Origin: Agarophyton chilense
Taxonomy: Eukaryota > Rhodophyta > Florideophyceae > Gracilariales > Gracilariaceae
Reading direction: 5' to 3'
NCBI GenBank assembly: GCA_030374765.1
Contig: JARGXX010000092.1
Location: 1,116,001 to 1,180,000, forward strand
DNA: 64,000 nucleotides
The notes under the pieces were generated by a model that saw only the letters and a list, made by a program, of their open reading frames with translations, made no database searches and was not told where the DNA came from. Positions 31,520-42,608 of the stretch are shown here, in pieces. Numbering within the stretch: the first letter of the stretch is position 1; the number at the start of each line of letters is the position of its first letter. The position numbers and the translations under genes are program-made.

Positions 31520-34500
31520 CTATTCCCATTCCATAACGGAGAGCCAAATTTGGTCAACCTCGTCGTCGAGATCTTCCCCGTGCGGGTCCGCTGACACAGC
31601 TCGTTCCCGAGAAAGCGGAGTTTGAGTGTGCGACACCTCAGTGTCTCGTCCGCGGCGGCGGGTGATCGTCGGCTCTGTAGGCGTTCTGGGTGCGGAGTTC
31701 TCCACACGACTCTCCCTCGGCGGGATTTCGTCATCTTTTCTGACGTCGTGCTCGGCTGGGTCGGCGGTGATGTCGCTACCCATATGCTGGGGTTGTGACT
31801 TCTCTGTCGCCGGCTCGGTCGGGCTCGCCGTCTCACTGTGAGAACCAGATTCCCTGTTAGGGCGACTGGCTGACGCCGAAACATCGTCCTGCGAAGGAAC
31901 TAAGTCCTCCTCCCCGTCCTTAGGCGGAGAGCCAGGAGGTTTGATTACCTCCGGTGGGGGAGTAACTCTGTAAGAGTTCGTTGACTGGGCCCTTGAGGGA
32001 GCGGGCCCAGGTTCGGGAGTATCCGAAGTTTCCGGTAGGTCGGTTAAACCACGTTCCCGGTGCGGATGTATAACGGGGCGGGTGTTCGAATCTCGGCTTG
32101 ACGGGTTAACTTCCGTTGAATCATCCCCTGGGGAGGGCGTTGGTGCCGACACCACTTCCACATTTGGGTTGGGCGCTCGTGTGATGCGGTCCCTGGAGAT
32201 CCGTTCGTAGCGGTTAGCGATATCCAATACCACCGTGTCCGGGTCTACAGAAACCACACGATAGGGTCCGTCCACAATTGGCGAAAGCTTGTGCCTACGT
32301 TCCTTTTCAGGATTGTAATATTCCTTTCGAAGGAAGACGAAGTCGTCGGGCTCCACCTGAGGTAGAGGTTCGCGAACCCGATAGTCAAAGTCCTTCTTGT
32401 AGGCGCGTTGAGCTTTGTCCATTGCTTTCCGGGCTATCGGCACCATCTTCGTAAGCCACTCCTTCCAGGCTTCTCGGTACAATCCTGGTGACGGGTACGT
32501 CGACAGCGTCGGTTGAGCCTCGATGGCGACCGGCGGCGGTGTCCTCGAAAGTAGCAGTTCGAATGGGGAAAACGATGTAACCCGATGTACCTGGGTGTTG
32601 TATGCATACGTGATAGCGTCTGTTTACAAGTCCCAATTTTTGGGGTGATCCGCAACATACGATCTCAAAGCGTTGAGTATCGTGCGGTTAAACCTCTCCA
32701 CCTGGCCATTCCCCTGAGGGTGATACGTAGTAACAAATAAATTCCTTACATCAAGGATTCGACATACATCCTGAAAGAACTTTGATGCGAATTGCCCTCC
32801 GTTGTCGGATAACAACTGCACCGGCGGTCCATATACGAACACCCAATGGGTCACGAACGCTTGTGCGACGGTAGCGGCGGTGATCCGCTTCAACGGCACA
32901 GTTCTCGTTAGCTTAGAGAATCTGTCAGAAATGACAAGCAGATACCGATGACCTCGGGGCGTCCTGATAAACTCCCCTAGGATGTCTATGGCCACGAATT
33001 CGAGTGGAGCCCGTGCCAGGAACAGCGTCAACTTCTTAGAGTGCTTCCGAAGTTTGACGTCATTCTTGGCGCAATTGGCGCAGGCCCGTCTGACGGCGTA
33101 ACAATCGAATGCCATTGCCGGCCAGTAAAAGTCCCTTCTCAACGTGAGGTACAGTTTTCTTCCCCCGGGGTGGGCGCCAACCTTCACATAGTGAGTGAGG
33201 TGTAATTCCCTCTGTTCTAGGATGTGCGGCACCACTATCCTCGGGCGAGGTCCAACGGTCCTGATTAGGTAACCCTGATCGTCGTCCTCGAAAGGTAACT
33301 GAAATCCTCCGTTGAGGCGAGCCCGAATCCGTGTACAGAATGGGTCGAGCTGTTGCTCGCGTATGATCTCCTCTGGAGAGATAGGTATAAAAGAGCCGGT
33401 CGGCGAATCCAGACTCTCGTTGACGAGTATATCGTCACAAACATCATCTGTCAGCGGTTGAGCTCCTCCCTCGAGGTCCGATACCATAAAACATGGGATG
33501 TCATCGTCCTCGTAGGGTTCCGTTTCCGCTGTGGTTCCCAAGCGGGATAGTGCATCAGCCTGAGTGTTCAGCTTTCCTTTCTTGTACAGGATCTCAAAGT
33601 CGAATTCCGACAGTCGGAGACGCCAGCGCATAAGGCGGCCCGAGGGTTCGGAGATCTCCAGGAGCCAACGCAAACATGCGTGGTCTGTATGGACTTTGAA
33701 ACGAGTACCCATCAGATAGGGGCGAAGTGTAGCTAAGGCCCACACAACGGCTAAACATTCTTTCTCGGAGACCGAGTAGTTCCTTTCATGGACATTCAGG
33801 GAACGTGACCAGTACCAAATAGGGTGACGTTCACCATCCTCAGAGGATTGGAACAGTGCACACCCTACTTGGTTTGCACTAGCATCGGTGTCCACTTCGT
33901 AAGGGAGCCCAGGATTGGGTAGAGCCAAGATTGGCGGTGATGTTACGGCATTCACCAGTGCCGTGAAGGCAGACGCTTCCGCGTCGCCAAAAGGTTCCAG
34001 TTCAACTGGTTGTCCCTTCGTCACGAGCCTGTTGAGGGGGGCGGCAATATCCGCAAAGTTCGGGACGAATCGGCGATACACGTTACACAGACCTAAGAAG
34101 GATCGCAACTCCGTTTGAGTTTTCGGGTGTTTTGCTTCCTTCAAGGATTTCACTCGTACTTCATCGATTGAAAGCTGTCCGGGACGGGTGATATGACCCA
34201 GATACTTAACCGAATCGGTGAAAAACTCGCACTTCTTGAGTTTCAAGGTGATTCCCGCGTCGCGGAGTATCTTCATTACGTCCCTGACGTGTTCGAGGTG
34301 GTCATCCAGGTTGTTGGAGAAGACAATAGTGTCGTCTAAATACACTAGACACGTCCTCCACTTGAAGGGAGCCAACAGAATGTCTATCGCCGGTTGAAAC
34401 GTTGCCGGGGCGTTTGTCAACCCAAAAGGCATCCTCCGGAATCGGAAAAGTCCTTGATGACACACGAAAGCCGTTTTGTCTCGATCTTCCTCCCTAATAG

Positions 34501-36058
34501 GGACTTGCCAGTAGCCCGAATTGACGTCGAGGGTAGAGAAAACAGTAGCGCTCCCAAGGGAGTCGATGTATTCGTCCATCCGAGGGATCGGGTACACATC
34601 CTTAATGATTACCTCGTTCAGGCGTCTGTAATCGATGCAGAAACGCCACGATCCATCCGGTTTCGGAACTAACACCACTGGTGAGGCCCAAGCGGACTGC
34701 GCAGGTTCAATTACGCCCGCTTTAAGCATCTTCTCCACCTGAGATTTCTCCTCTTCCCGAGCTTTTGGTCCAGCCCTGTAAGGATGTTGGGCAATAGGCC
34801 GAGTGTTCGGTAACAAGTCGATGCGGTGTTCTGTAATCCCAATAGTTCCAAGGGAACCATCCCACATGGGGGTAAATTCACGAAGCATGTGCCTCAGCTT
34901 CTCCCGATGAGATGCGGGTACATGGTTGAGATCCCATTTCTCCAATTCCTGAACAGGATCCGTCTGGTCTGCTCCTGTGATAGGGGCCGTAACCTCCTGA
35001 GGTTTAAAGTGTTCAGCGTGTCGAGCTGCAGTCGTATGCTCACCGTCTTCCGCGATTTCGGCAGTGTCCTCCCCCTCCTTAGGGTCCGCCACACCAAGGA
35101 CCTCTGCGATAGAGATCTTTGTAGGTACGACTGCATGCGGGTGTGGAAGAACAGAACCCAGGATCTGGTGTTTGACCAAATGCTGCGTTGTCTTTCCAAA
35201 GTTGGCTACCAAAACCTTGAAAGGTTTATCCGGTTCCACGGAGACAACCCCATTCGCAAAGGCGAGTTGACGCCGCGTATACAGAGACTGGTTCGGTTGT
35301 ACCACATGCACACCAATTCTCTTGGTAACAACTGTGACCCAAACCTGGGTTTCTGGCGGGATAGCCACTGACTTCGGAACCTTTACCCGTGTAGACACCT
35401 GGTCCTTCTTCACAGATTCCTGCGCGACAGGGAGAGGAACGCGTGTTCGCGCTGCTCCCTGTAAGGGTTTACGATCGATTGGGCTCGTACACCCGTCTTC
35501 GAGTTCCACAGTTCTATTCCGAGGACAGATGGCTTCCACGAAGCGGTCGCAAAAGTCACAACCCAGTATGACTGGTGCTGCAAGTGACTTGCATACAATA
35601 AACTCTAGCTGAACAAGATAGGAGCCTAACCTCACCATGAGGGAAATTGTACCCAGTGTCCGTAGCGGGTTGTTGTTCGCATCGGCGATATCCAAACGTG
35701 GACCGGTACGAACTTGAACCCGGAGCAGCGGGGGTAACAATTCAACATGAATTAAGTTAGGAGCGGCTCCTGTATCCAGGACAGATATTTGACGAACCAT
35801 AAACTGGTTGGACAGGCCGAAGTCGGCGAATACTTTATAATTCCGCTTGGCCATTACCATAACTCGATCCGGAATACGGAGATTACGGGACCGTATCCAC
35901 GGGCGACGGAGGACACTAAAGTATCCCGAGTTAACATCGGTGTCAGCCGTTCTCCTTGAAAGGATAGTCACAGCTGGGGAGCGAAGCTGGAGCGCCTCGG
36001 GCGTCTTCAACTCCGGCTTAGAAGACGCCCCTCCCGCAGGGGAGACTCCCAAGTTTAG
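31520..36058 (-). pseudogene. Pol of element B: protease, RT, RNase H, integrase; one stop
   Basis: The frame is open from the shift site (36058) to 32624. Domains in order: protease (LDTGAAPNLIHVE, then VILGCDFCDRF), RT (VIEPAQSAWASPVVLVPKP, YPIPRMDEYIDSL, MPFGLTNAPATFQ, VYLDDTIVFSNN), RNase H (VDTDASANQVG, SEKECLAVVWAL, VHTDHACLRWLL) and integrase (H..H, CANC, FVAIDILGEF, LLSDNGGQFASKFF, NGQVERFNRT), with all catalytic residues present. A TAA at 32624-32626 interrupts the integrase tail; the same frame continues to 31520 through FVFLRKEYYNPEKERRHKLS. The C-terminus is a Pro/Ser-rich linker ending without a chromodomain. Apart from the one stop this Pol looks functional. Confidence 0.93.
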
Positions 36059-36064
36059 TTTTTC
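36031..36064 (-). promoter_or_regulatory. Candidate -1 ribosomal frameshift signal, element B
   Basis: On the minus strand the gag frame ends TCG AAA AAC TAA; the heptamer GAAAAAC is at 36064-36058 and the stop at 36057-36055. Pol continues in the -1 frame (CTA AAC TTG). Thirteen bases on is a stem CTCCC/GGGAG with loop CTGC (36044-36031). This equals element A in heptamer, stop and spacing, with compensated stem bases. Confidence 0.68.
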
Positions 36065-38086
36065 GAAGCGGACCCCACCGAATTCGGTGCAGCTGCCTCG
36101 AAGGGGACCAGTTGTTCCCCGTTCGCGGGTACAAGTTCTGTATCCCTGTCAGCAAGGTGAGCTCGGAGTATCCTTTGTTCCTCATAGGACCTACTCGGGA
36201 CTCGAGCTTTCTCCTCAGGGGTCAGAGCCTCGTACTGAGCGATAATTAGTGAACCCTCCCGCAGGGGAAATGTGCAGTCTGGTGCTTTGTGACCACGGAG
36301 GTAACACAAATAGCAAATCAGCTCTGCCGGGTTCGGTTGTGGACGTGATTCCACGTGACGTGGTGCTGTATCCCTCCATCTGGGGCGAGAGAACCGAGCA
36401 GCGGTATTCGCAAAAGGTAGCAATGCGGCTGGCACCCTCCGTCCTTGGGTATAGAGCGCAGGGTCTTCATCCGTAGTCGGAGCGGATATCGACGGAAACT
36501 CAGACGTACCAATAGATTCGGGGTTACTTCCCATGAAGTGAATGTTATCATTGACCCCCACAGGGGCAGGGCCTCCTGCGAGTGACAAAGACGAGTTACC
36601 TCCATCGGCGAGGAGTGCACGTGTCGGCCGACTCTTTCGGTTCTGCCGGGCACGGAGAGTATCCACCTCAGCCTGGGCGTACTGAACCAGTTCCAATTAG
36701 GTCAGCTTGCGCTTCTCTTCCCGATGTCGGGCAACCAATGCCCTTATCGAGGGGTCCAAACCATCCACAAACATGGAGCATCTCTCGTAGGCGGGGAATA
36801 CATTCCCACATCGGTGAAACGCTTTATTCAAGCGAGTTGAATACATCGTTTCGGTTTCCATCGGCTTCTGCCGCGTATCCCTTAATGCAAGGATTGCTTC
36901 CTGAATCGCATTTCCAGTAGCGTATGACCTAAAGAGGTACTGCACCGCTTCGGGCCAGCACGTGACTTCCCCTTCCGAGGCTTGGGATGATCCACGGACA
37001 GAGTTGAACTGGTCTTCAGCCATCCCCTTTAAGAAATAGGGTAATGCAAGATACGCTTGCGCTTCACTCATACCGAGGATGTCAGCCTTTTGAACGAACC
37101 TCGCAAGGAAATCGAGCACCAGAATTGGGTCTGTTCCTGTGAACTCCCTCTTCTGTAGGGTGATGCTCAGCCTTTTGATGTAGTCCTTGACCTTACCCGT
37201 TCCGCGGGATGTTCGATCTCCCGAAGGGTTATCCAACCGGTAATAGCGGTACGATAGCAGCTTCCGATAGAGAGGATTCGTCGGCTTCAGCTCCCTTAAT
37301 CCAAGGTGTTTCCTATCCCTTCTTCCGGGTACGGATTGCCCCTTGAGAGGTGTAAGTTGCCTTCGACCGAGTCGCCCGGGATGACCGGCGTCCATCTTCA
37401 CTATCCGAAGATTCGGAGGACGAACTCGATGACGAGCGATTGGGATCGGAATCCGATAAATCCTCTTGGAGGTGAACCCTCTTCTTGGACTTGCGGCGGT
37501 CCCGTTTAGCGGAGCGGTGTTCTTCGTCTTCCGAAACGTCGGGTTTATCCTTCGAGGCTTCTGTGTCTCCGTCCATACGAATAATGGCCTCGAGGGTGTC
37601 CAGCCGAGCTCAAAAGCGTTCCGCTTGCACGCGGTGTTCCTCCACGAGGCTCCGGTACTCCTGGACAAAGACCCCTGGGGTTCCAAAGCTTTCTAAAAGG
37701 GAGTTCACATCCGTCCTCAGGGTACGAAGGTCATCGGCGACTCCCCGCTCCTGGGCGTCCTCCACTTTGCAGCGGAGGGTAGTAATCTCCTGAAGGAGCT
37801 CGACGTGAGCCGCGTTGGCGATATCGATTCGAGTCTCCAGGCGCTGTAATTCAGGGTCGGCCCGACTTCGGGGTGCTGCTCAGGGGGTCTCCACCACTGG
37901 AGCTGGGCCTACAGCCACGACCTCTCGAGGACCTGAAACCACTGAGGGTGCTCTCCGAGTGTCCGGATCGATACGGGAATCGTTCCGATTTTCGGGAATT
38001 GAGCTCCTCGACCTAGGCGGGGCCGGGGGCACTGAATTCGCATGACGGTTCGATCCAGTCCTGGAACCACGTGTAGGGGGCGACAT
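36055..38086 (-). pseudogene. Gag of element B with three stops and a frameshift
   Basis: The frame starts at ATG 38086 (SPPTRGSRTGSNRH). TGA codons at 37882-37880 and 37612-37610 both look like CGA changed by one C-to-T step. A frame change near 37320 moves the reading to the frame that holds the Gag core (YYRLDNPSGDRTSRGTGKVK, PILVLDFLARFVQKADILG, CWPEAVQYLFRSYATG). A TAA at 36699-36697 replaces a Tyr present in element A. The last part (36696-36055) keeps a full zinc knuckle CYLCYLRGHKAPDC. Between the N-terminus and core is a charged coiled-coil-like stretch and a Ser/Glu-rich linker. The gene cannot make full-length Gag. Confidence 0.9.
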
Positions 38087-38293
38087 GCTGCAGACACGAC
38101 ACCGACGATTCGGGGTAACGATGAAATTCGATCACGAGATTCCCGGAGAACGGATGACGTAACACAAAACAAAAATAAAAACCAATTCCACCCTTTCCAA
38201 AGGGGACCACTACAACAAATCTTCATGACGGTGCTTCCTCTTCCAAGAGATATTCCGACACGTGGATGACCAACCCAAAAGTCCGAGAATGGA

Positions 38294-38311
38294 TTCTAAG
38301 TCGGGAGACCA
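38294..38311 (-). other. Primer-binding site of element B
   Basis: Two bases after the 5' LTR the minus strand reads TGGTCTCCCGACTTAGAA, matching 13 to 14 of 18 positions of the element A site. Both imply the same kind of primer tRNA. Confidence 0.7.
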
Positions 38312-38313
38312 CT

Positions 38314-39230
38314 TGTGGAGCAAAACCCGGCGACGGGAAGTGCTCTCAAGGTGTTCGAAGCCTTGCTCCCTGAGGGAGGCAGACTCAGAGACAGAGCCCT
38401 CCGTTCCACCCGTAGTGTGGGGTGTAACTCCCACGGGGGATTCCGGCAGTACCGACGGAGGTGAGGGGTAGAAACAGTTGGGTCGGGAATGGGTATGGGT
38501 ATCCCAAAGAATGGGGGAAAATCCGGCGAAGAGGAAAAACGGGGCGAGGGTCGGGCACTAACAGGCACCGGACCCGAGAACCAGAAAAGGGGCGAAACAA
38601 CAAAAGAAACCCAATACAGGGGCGAAAACCTGTCCTCGAAAGGAAACACAAAAAGCACGCAACAAGTAAGCAGAACCCCCACGGGGTATCGTGCACGCAG
38701 GTCGTCTGAGCGGTCCCAAGGGGGTGGTTGCACGGAACCCAAACGTGGGCACTCTCCAAGTGGAGTCGTGTCCCTACGCAGGCGTTGCTAACCAGAGCCC
38801 GTTCCGGGTTGTAAACCCGAAACGATGGCGACGAAGAACCTCTAAAGGTATCGAAGACCAACCTTGGTTCCCATTTACTCTGAGCTTCGGACTGTCAGAT
38901 CTCGTCTCCCTAAGTAGGGCCCACTAACTAAACTCTACAGTAGTGCACACCTGCTCAGGGCCATACACGTGGAGATCCCACTGTCAGGGCCCAAAAATCC
39001 AACGTTCTAACAAATATCCGAAAAATCGATGCCAAAATTAAGCCACGTGTATCACGGGGCCAATCCAACCATGGGCCATCCGAATTTTCACTTCATAGGC
39101 GAATTCTAACCAGAAAACAGTGCCACCTCAGCAAACCTTAGAGAGGATCATAGTCATAAACCTCGGAGGGTTCAATCCTCATTCTATGAGTTGCATCTTC
39201 AAGTATCCCCTAACTGGGCGTTGCTCTACA
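38314..39230 (-). repeat. 5' LTR of element B
   Basis: It is 917 bp and the near-identical partner of 28453-29369. It should carry the sense promoter reading leftwards. It is followed on the right by the second GGGAG. Confidence 0.95.
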
Positions 39231-39569
39231 GGGAGCAGTGCTCAACCTCCTAAGTAGTGTGGCGCGCGGCCCCTGACAGTGGGCGCGCGCCCGAAAAATA
39301 GACACTAAATAGCGATAGCGTAGCTAAATAAATACTAAAAATTACTAAATAGTACTAACCATTAGGTATAATCCGGGCCACGTGTGGCACGCCTTGCACT
39401 CGAGCGTCGGCATCCGTGCAGTCCACGTGTTCCACCAGTGTGCACTTCCGGTCCTAACCGGCCGTCAGCACGCAATAGCGGTATAGTTTGTCATAGCCCA
39501 AGCTATTCCTCAAGCGAACGAAACTTCTAAGTCCTGCGAAGAAACCACCTTGAAAGGCATTTTCCTTCA
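39231..39569 (-). repeat. Inverted A-type solo LTR, right part, with second GGGAG
   Basis: This continues the A LTR interrupted at 28452. It reads, on the minus strand, from TGAAGGAAAATGCC at 39569. Positions 39231-39235 are the duplicated GGGAG. Confidence 0.92.
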
Positions 39570-39728
39570 CGCGTACAACTAGGCGTTAGAAATTTGTACT
39601 CCTTTTATAACAGGATGGATTGCAGCAGTAAAGTCAAGGATAATTCGGAGGGCTTCATAACAGGCCACAGGTGTGTATTTGTTCAGAGGATAAAAGTGAA
39701 CGAACTTTTTCTACTTTCGTCTACGTAG

Positions 39729-39965
39729 TCAGCAGCGTGCCTTCTTCAAAAATATCTTTCCGATCGCATCGAGCATTTTTAACTTGAACAACCAAGTAAA
39801 GAGAACTAGTCTCATCAAAGTTTCACGTGGACCTAGTTCCCATGTTTTTCGATTGATGAGCGCATTCATTTCACGATCAATGACTTCACGCCATCTGGTA
39901 TCCGTGCAGGCTTTTGGGAAGCTGCTTGGAACTGAGGGATTGTCCAGAATTTTCTTGGAGACCAA
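39729..39965 (-). pseudogene. Copia reverse-transcriptase fragment
   Basis: A 78-residue minus-strand stretch contains TRWREVIDREMNALINRKTW, the run before the RT fingers in copia Pol (W-x2-A-x2-x-E-x2-L...TWEL), then FTWLFKLKMLDAIGKIFLKKAR, the KWVFK..G...R.KAR motif. Only this short piece is left. It lies just outside the solo LTR and is a separate old insertion. Confidence 0.75.
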
Positions 39966-40417
39966 ACATTGAGGAAATTATGTGTCATAAAAATGAACCT
40001 TAACCACATGTTATTCAACGTCGGGACAGTCCAATTTGTATTCGAAAGGTTCTGTGTCCTCCTTCTCCTTTTATCTTGTTATCCCTTTCAGAAGAGTAGA
40101 TATGCCAGGAAATGGGAAAGAGTTGATTGTTTTGAAGTTCAAGCTGCGACAAGTGATAACCGAGTTCTTTTCCGGGAAAAACACACGAAGAAGTGTTGTG
40201 CCACTTTGCATTCCAACGAAATGCGCAAATATGGAACGTGGGAGAAACTTTTTGTTTGTTACTGTCTTATCTCAGTGACTTTGTCTCCCGTAAGATTTCA
40301 TTCCTCTCACAAGTGCATTTCTATTTGAATATACATTTGTATTGTTTACGGGATCATGTATTGACATCATCACGTTAGTCTGTATTGCCTCACTGTGTTT
40401 TTACCTACATAAAGACG

Positions 40418-40452
40418 GAGTCTCAGACTTTCCTTATCTGGTCTGAGACTCC
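40418..40452 (+). repeat. Perfect 12-bp inverted repeat (hairpin)
   Basis: GGAGTCTCAGAC (40418-40429) and GTCTGAGACTCC (40441-40452) are exact reverse complements with an 11-base pyrimidine-rich loop. It may be a transcript terminator or RNA hairpin, or an LTR relic. Confidence 0.7.
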
Positions 40453-41029
40453 CCCAACTCACATTCTCTCACCTCTTCGTTCGTGCCCGAATCTTAGAGC
40501 GGTAGACGGAAGCACAACCAGATTGGCCAAACTCGGGAATGTGGGGGAAAAACAGAAATTGAGAGGAATCGTTTAAACGCAAAGTTGTGGTTGTATCTGT
40601 CAGCAAATATTGGAAGATGATTGATATATCGGACAAAGATTGTATTTGGATTGATGCAGTTCATCAAAGATCGCCACGGGGGGAAACCAACCCATAAAGA
40701 TTACAATCCGATTGCATTACAAGATAAAGATTGCAGTCCCCTCAAAGACTGCTATTATAGGTTTCAATCCATACATCCTCAGAATAGTTACACCTCTGCA
40801 ATTATTTGTTGCACTAACCGGAATGCACCATGGCAAAAAGTTCATCTGTGTTTGTGCCTCGCATCTCGCCAACTCCATACCCAAGCGAGAGTTTTAATTC
40901 AAACAAACAGTGTACGTTCGCATTTTTGTCGAGGTCGCGATTTTATTATAATCCGGTACAGCCTCCCTTTCAAATGGAGACCTGACGTACGCTATTGATC
41001 CCCGTGTCCATGTTTTGACAGCCGGACTC

Positions 41030-41462
41030 AGGACAAATGCAATTAGAATCTATCAAGCAGTCACAAAAGGTGACACATTTTCGTGGAAGAGAGGTCAATC
41101 CAACCATACAGTTCAGAATCTCTGTACTGACACAATTTCATCTGCCTTTCCAAGGACCAACTCATCGATCACGACTCTGTGAGACTGCTGAACCAAATTG
41201 GGCTTTCGCAAATAGAGGGAGTAGGTTATCCTGCTCAGATCTCACTGGTTCCATGGCCCAGTAAGAGTTTGCAGTCAAAGATTCTGCGTACGCTCGGATG
41301 TTTTGTATCGGTCGTGAATGTATCTTCGCGGTGAAGCCTTTCTTTCAATAAGAAAAGTGATTTATGCTGCTGATAACTGTATCACGTCGGTGGTTGTCGA
41401 TGCTTTGAGTGCACAAAGCAGGACAAATACAATTGGAATCAGTCAAGCAGTAACGGAGGCTG
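41030..41462 (+). repeat. Imperfect direct repeat, two ~40-bp copies about 390 bp apart
   Basis: AGGACAAATGCAATTAGAAT... at 41030-41070 recurs as AGGACAAATACAATTGGAAT... at 41422-41462. Similarity may extend weakly upstream of both copies (GTACGCTATTGATCC and TTTATGCTGCTGAT). Confidence 0.6.
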
Positions 41463-41486
41463 TTTCAATCGATGGACCAGGGATGG

Positions 41487-41493
41487 TATAAAA
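41487..41493 (+). promoter_or_regulatory. TATA box of the gene at 41678
   Basis: TATAAAA lies 191 bp before the ATG. A leader rich in C, T and A follows, with no clear upstream gene. Confidence 0.5.
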
Positions 41494-41677
41494 TGAACCC
41501 ACACCCACACTCTGCAATTTTCACACTTCTCTTTCTTCACACACTCCATCCTTCATCAAACGCAATCCTTCACTCAACGCCATCCTTCAACTATCACCAT
41601 CCTTCAACACAGCCCATCATCCGCGCGTCCATCGCGCCTACTCGTACCACCCGTACTATTCATCAAAGCATCACGAA

Positions 41678-42289
41678 ATGGATTTTTCTCAGTGCGTATT
41701 CGTGGACAAGGCGGGAGATGTGCTAATGATGGACATCATGTGGGAAGTGACGTTGGTGCTAATGTTGGGCGCCAGCTTGGGCTACAGACCAGTCCGGTAT
41801 GTGGACTGGCTGAAAAGAAACGACACAGCGCGCCACGATTGTGCGCGGCCCGAGCTGGCGCCTAGGGCGACCCCCAGCGTATCTATGTTTGAGCTCGCGT
41901 GGAGGCGGAACAGCGGTTCGAGAAGCTCAGCGCCAACGAATTCGCCGAGGGGGTCGCCTAAAAGATCATCGAGGATGTCGCCGAAGGAGTCGCAAAAGAG
42001 GTCATTGAGGGGATCGCCAGGAGGTGTATCGGGTTGCAGTGGAGTGACAAAGGTTTCTACGAAGTTACGACTTCAAAAGATCCCGCGTCACAGGTTTTCC
42101 AGAGATAAAATTCTGAAAATGGTGGAAGTCGTTGGGGCACCGGTGATCCAGCTGTCAATGCTGGGGCGGCGGGAAGCCAATGAGCCTTCGGCGGTGGTAT
42201 CGTTCGGCACGGCGGAGCACTGCGACAGGGCATACGAGGAGGTAAGGCGACCCCTGGACCAGGACGGAATATGGGTATCGAAGGTTTAG
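41678..42289 (+). CDS. Small protein with a possible RNA-recognition motif
   Basis: The 203-residue frame starts at GAAATGG (41678), a fair start context, downstream of a TATA box. Residues ~15-40 are hydrophobic (DIMWEVTLVLMLGASLGY), possibly a membrane segment. Residues 70-125 are Ser/Arg/Pro-rich with a repeated (S/R)SPK(R/E)S pattern. The C-terminal ~75 residues look like a divergent RRM: LRLQKIPRHRF as RNP2, a helix DKILKMVEVV, SAVVSFGTAEHCDRAYEEV as RNP1 plus helix 2, and a final GIWVSKV strand. The RRM call is inference from pattern; RNP1 aromatics are partly missing. The gene could also be lineage-specific. No intron is evident. Confidence 0.5.
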   Translation: MDFSQCVFVDKAGDVLMMDIMWEVTLVLMLGASLGYRPVRYVDWLKRNDTARHDCARPELAPRATPSVSMFELAWRRNSGSRSSAPTNSPRGSPKRSSRMSPKESQKRSLRGSPGGVSGCSGVTKVSTKLRLQKIPRHRFSRDKILKMVEVVGAPVIQLSMLGRREANEPSAVVSFGTAEHCDRAYEEVRRPLDQDGIWVSKV

Positions 42290-42608
42290 TTCGGCGGGAA
42301 GGTAGCGTAGTAGTATAGTGAAAGCTGATTGTAAAAAGCACATGGAAAATATCGGGTTCAGTCGGATGCAACGGATGGCGACAGCGGATTAAGTGCGAAA
42401 GAAAAAGCGGCGCCGATGATGTTATCTGTCGAATCAAAGCAAAAGGTTGATATGACCCTCTCGCGGTCTTGACTGGAGGCTTGGGGGAGTGCGTGAATGC
42501 AGTACGACGCGTGGCGAAGACGGCGAGGTTATTTCATGGCGCTTCGAGCTTTTCGTTTGACGTGAGGCCATCATGGCGATGTTGGTAGTTCCCCTTCCTG
42601 CAACTCAC

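Larger units (their letters stand above)
28453..39230 (-). mobile_element. Element B: young Ty3/gypsy retrotransposon with an intact antisense accessory gene
   Basis: The element is 10,778 bp with 917-bp LTRs (28453-29369 and 38314-39230) that differ at only about nine positions by eye, and it is flanked by GGGAG on both sides. On the minus strand the order is primer site, gag, pol and purine tract; on the plus strand, between pol and the 3' LTR, lies a 666-codon gene. It inserted into an inverted A LTR. Pol has one nonsense codon, gag has three and a frameshift, and the antisense gene has none. The chromodomain of element A is not found here. Confidence 0.95.
39970..41470. other. Spacer with repeats and old remnants, no intact gene
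   Basis: Several short frames carry no family signature. A perfect 12-bp inverted repeat lies at 40418-40452, and a ~40-bp block occurs twice (41030 and 41422). Short peptides around the block read TNAIRIYQAVTKG and TNTIGISQAVTEA, so the repeat may come from a protein with duplicated units that has decayed. Confidence 0.45.

Noticed and set aside
31006-31884. 292-codon minus-strand frame at the end of pol in B
   Set aside because: It overlaps the real pol frame and the antisense gene in other frames; its composition (Arg/Ser/Pro) is that of a shadow frame.
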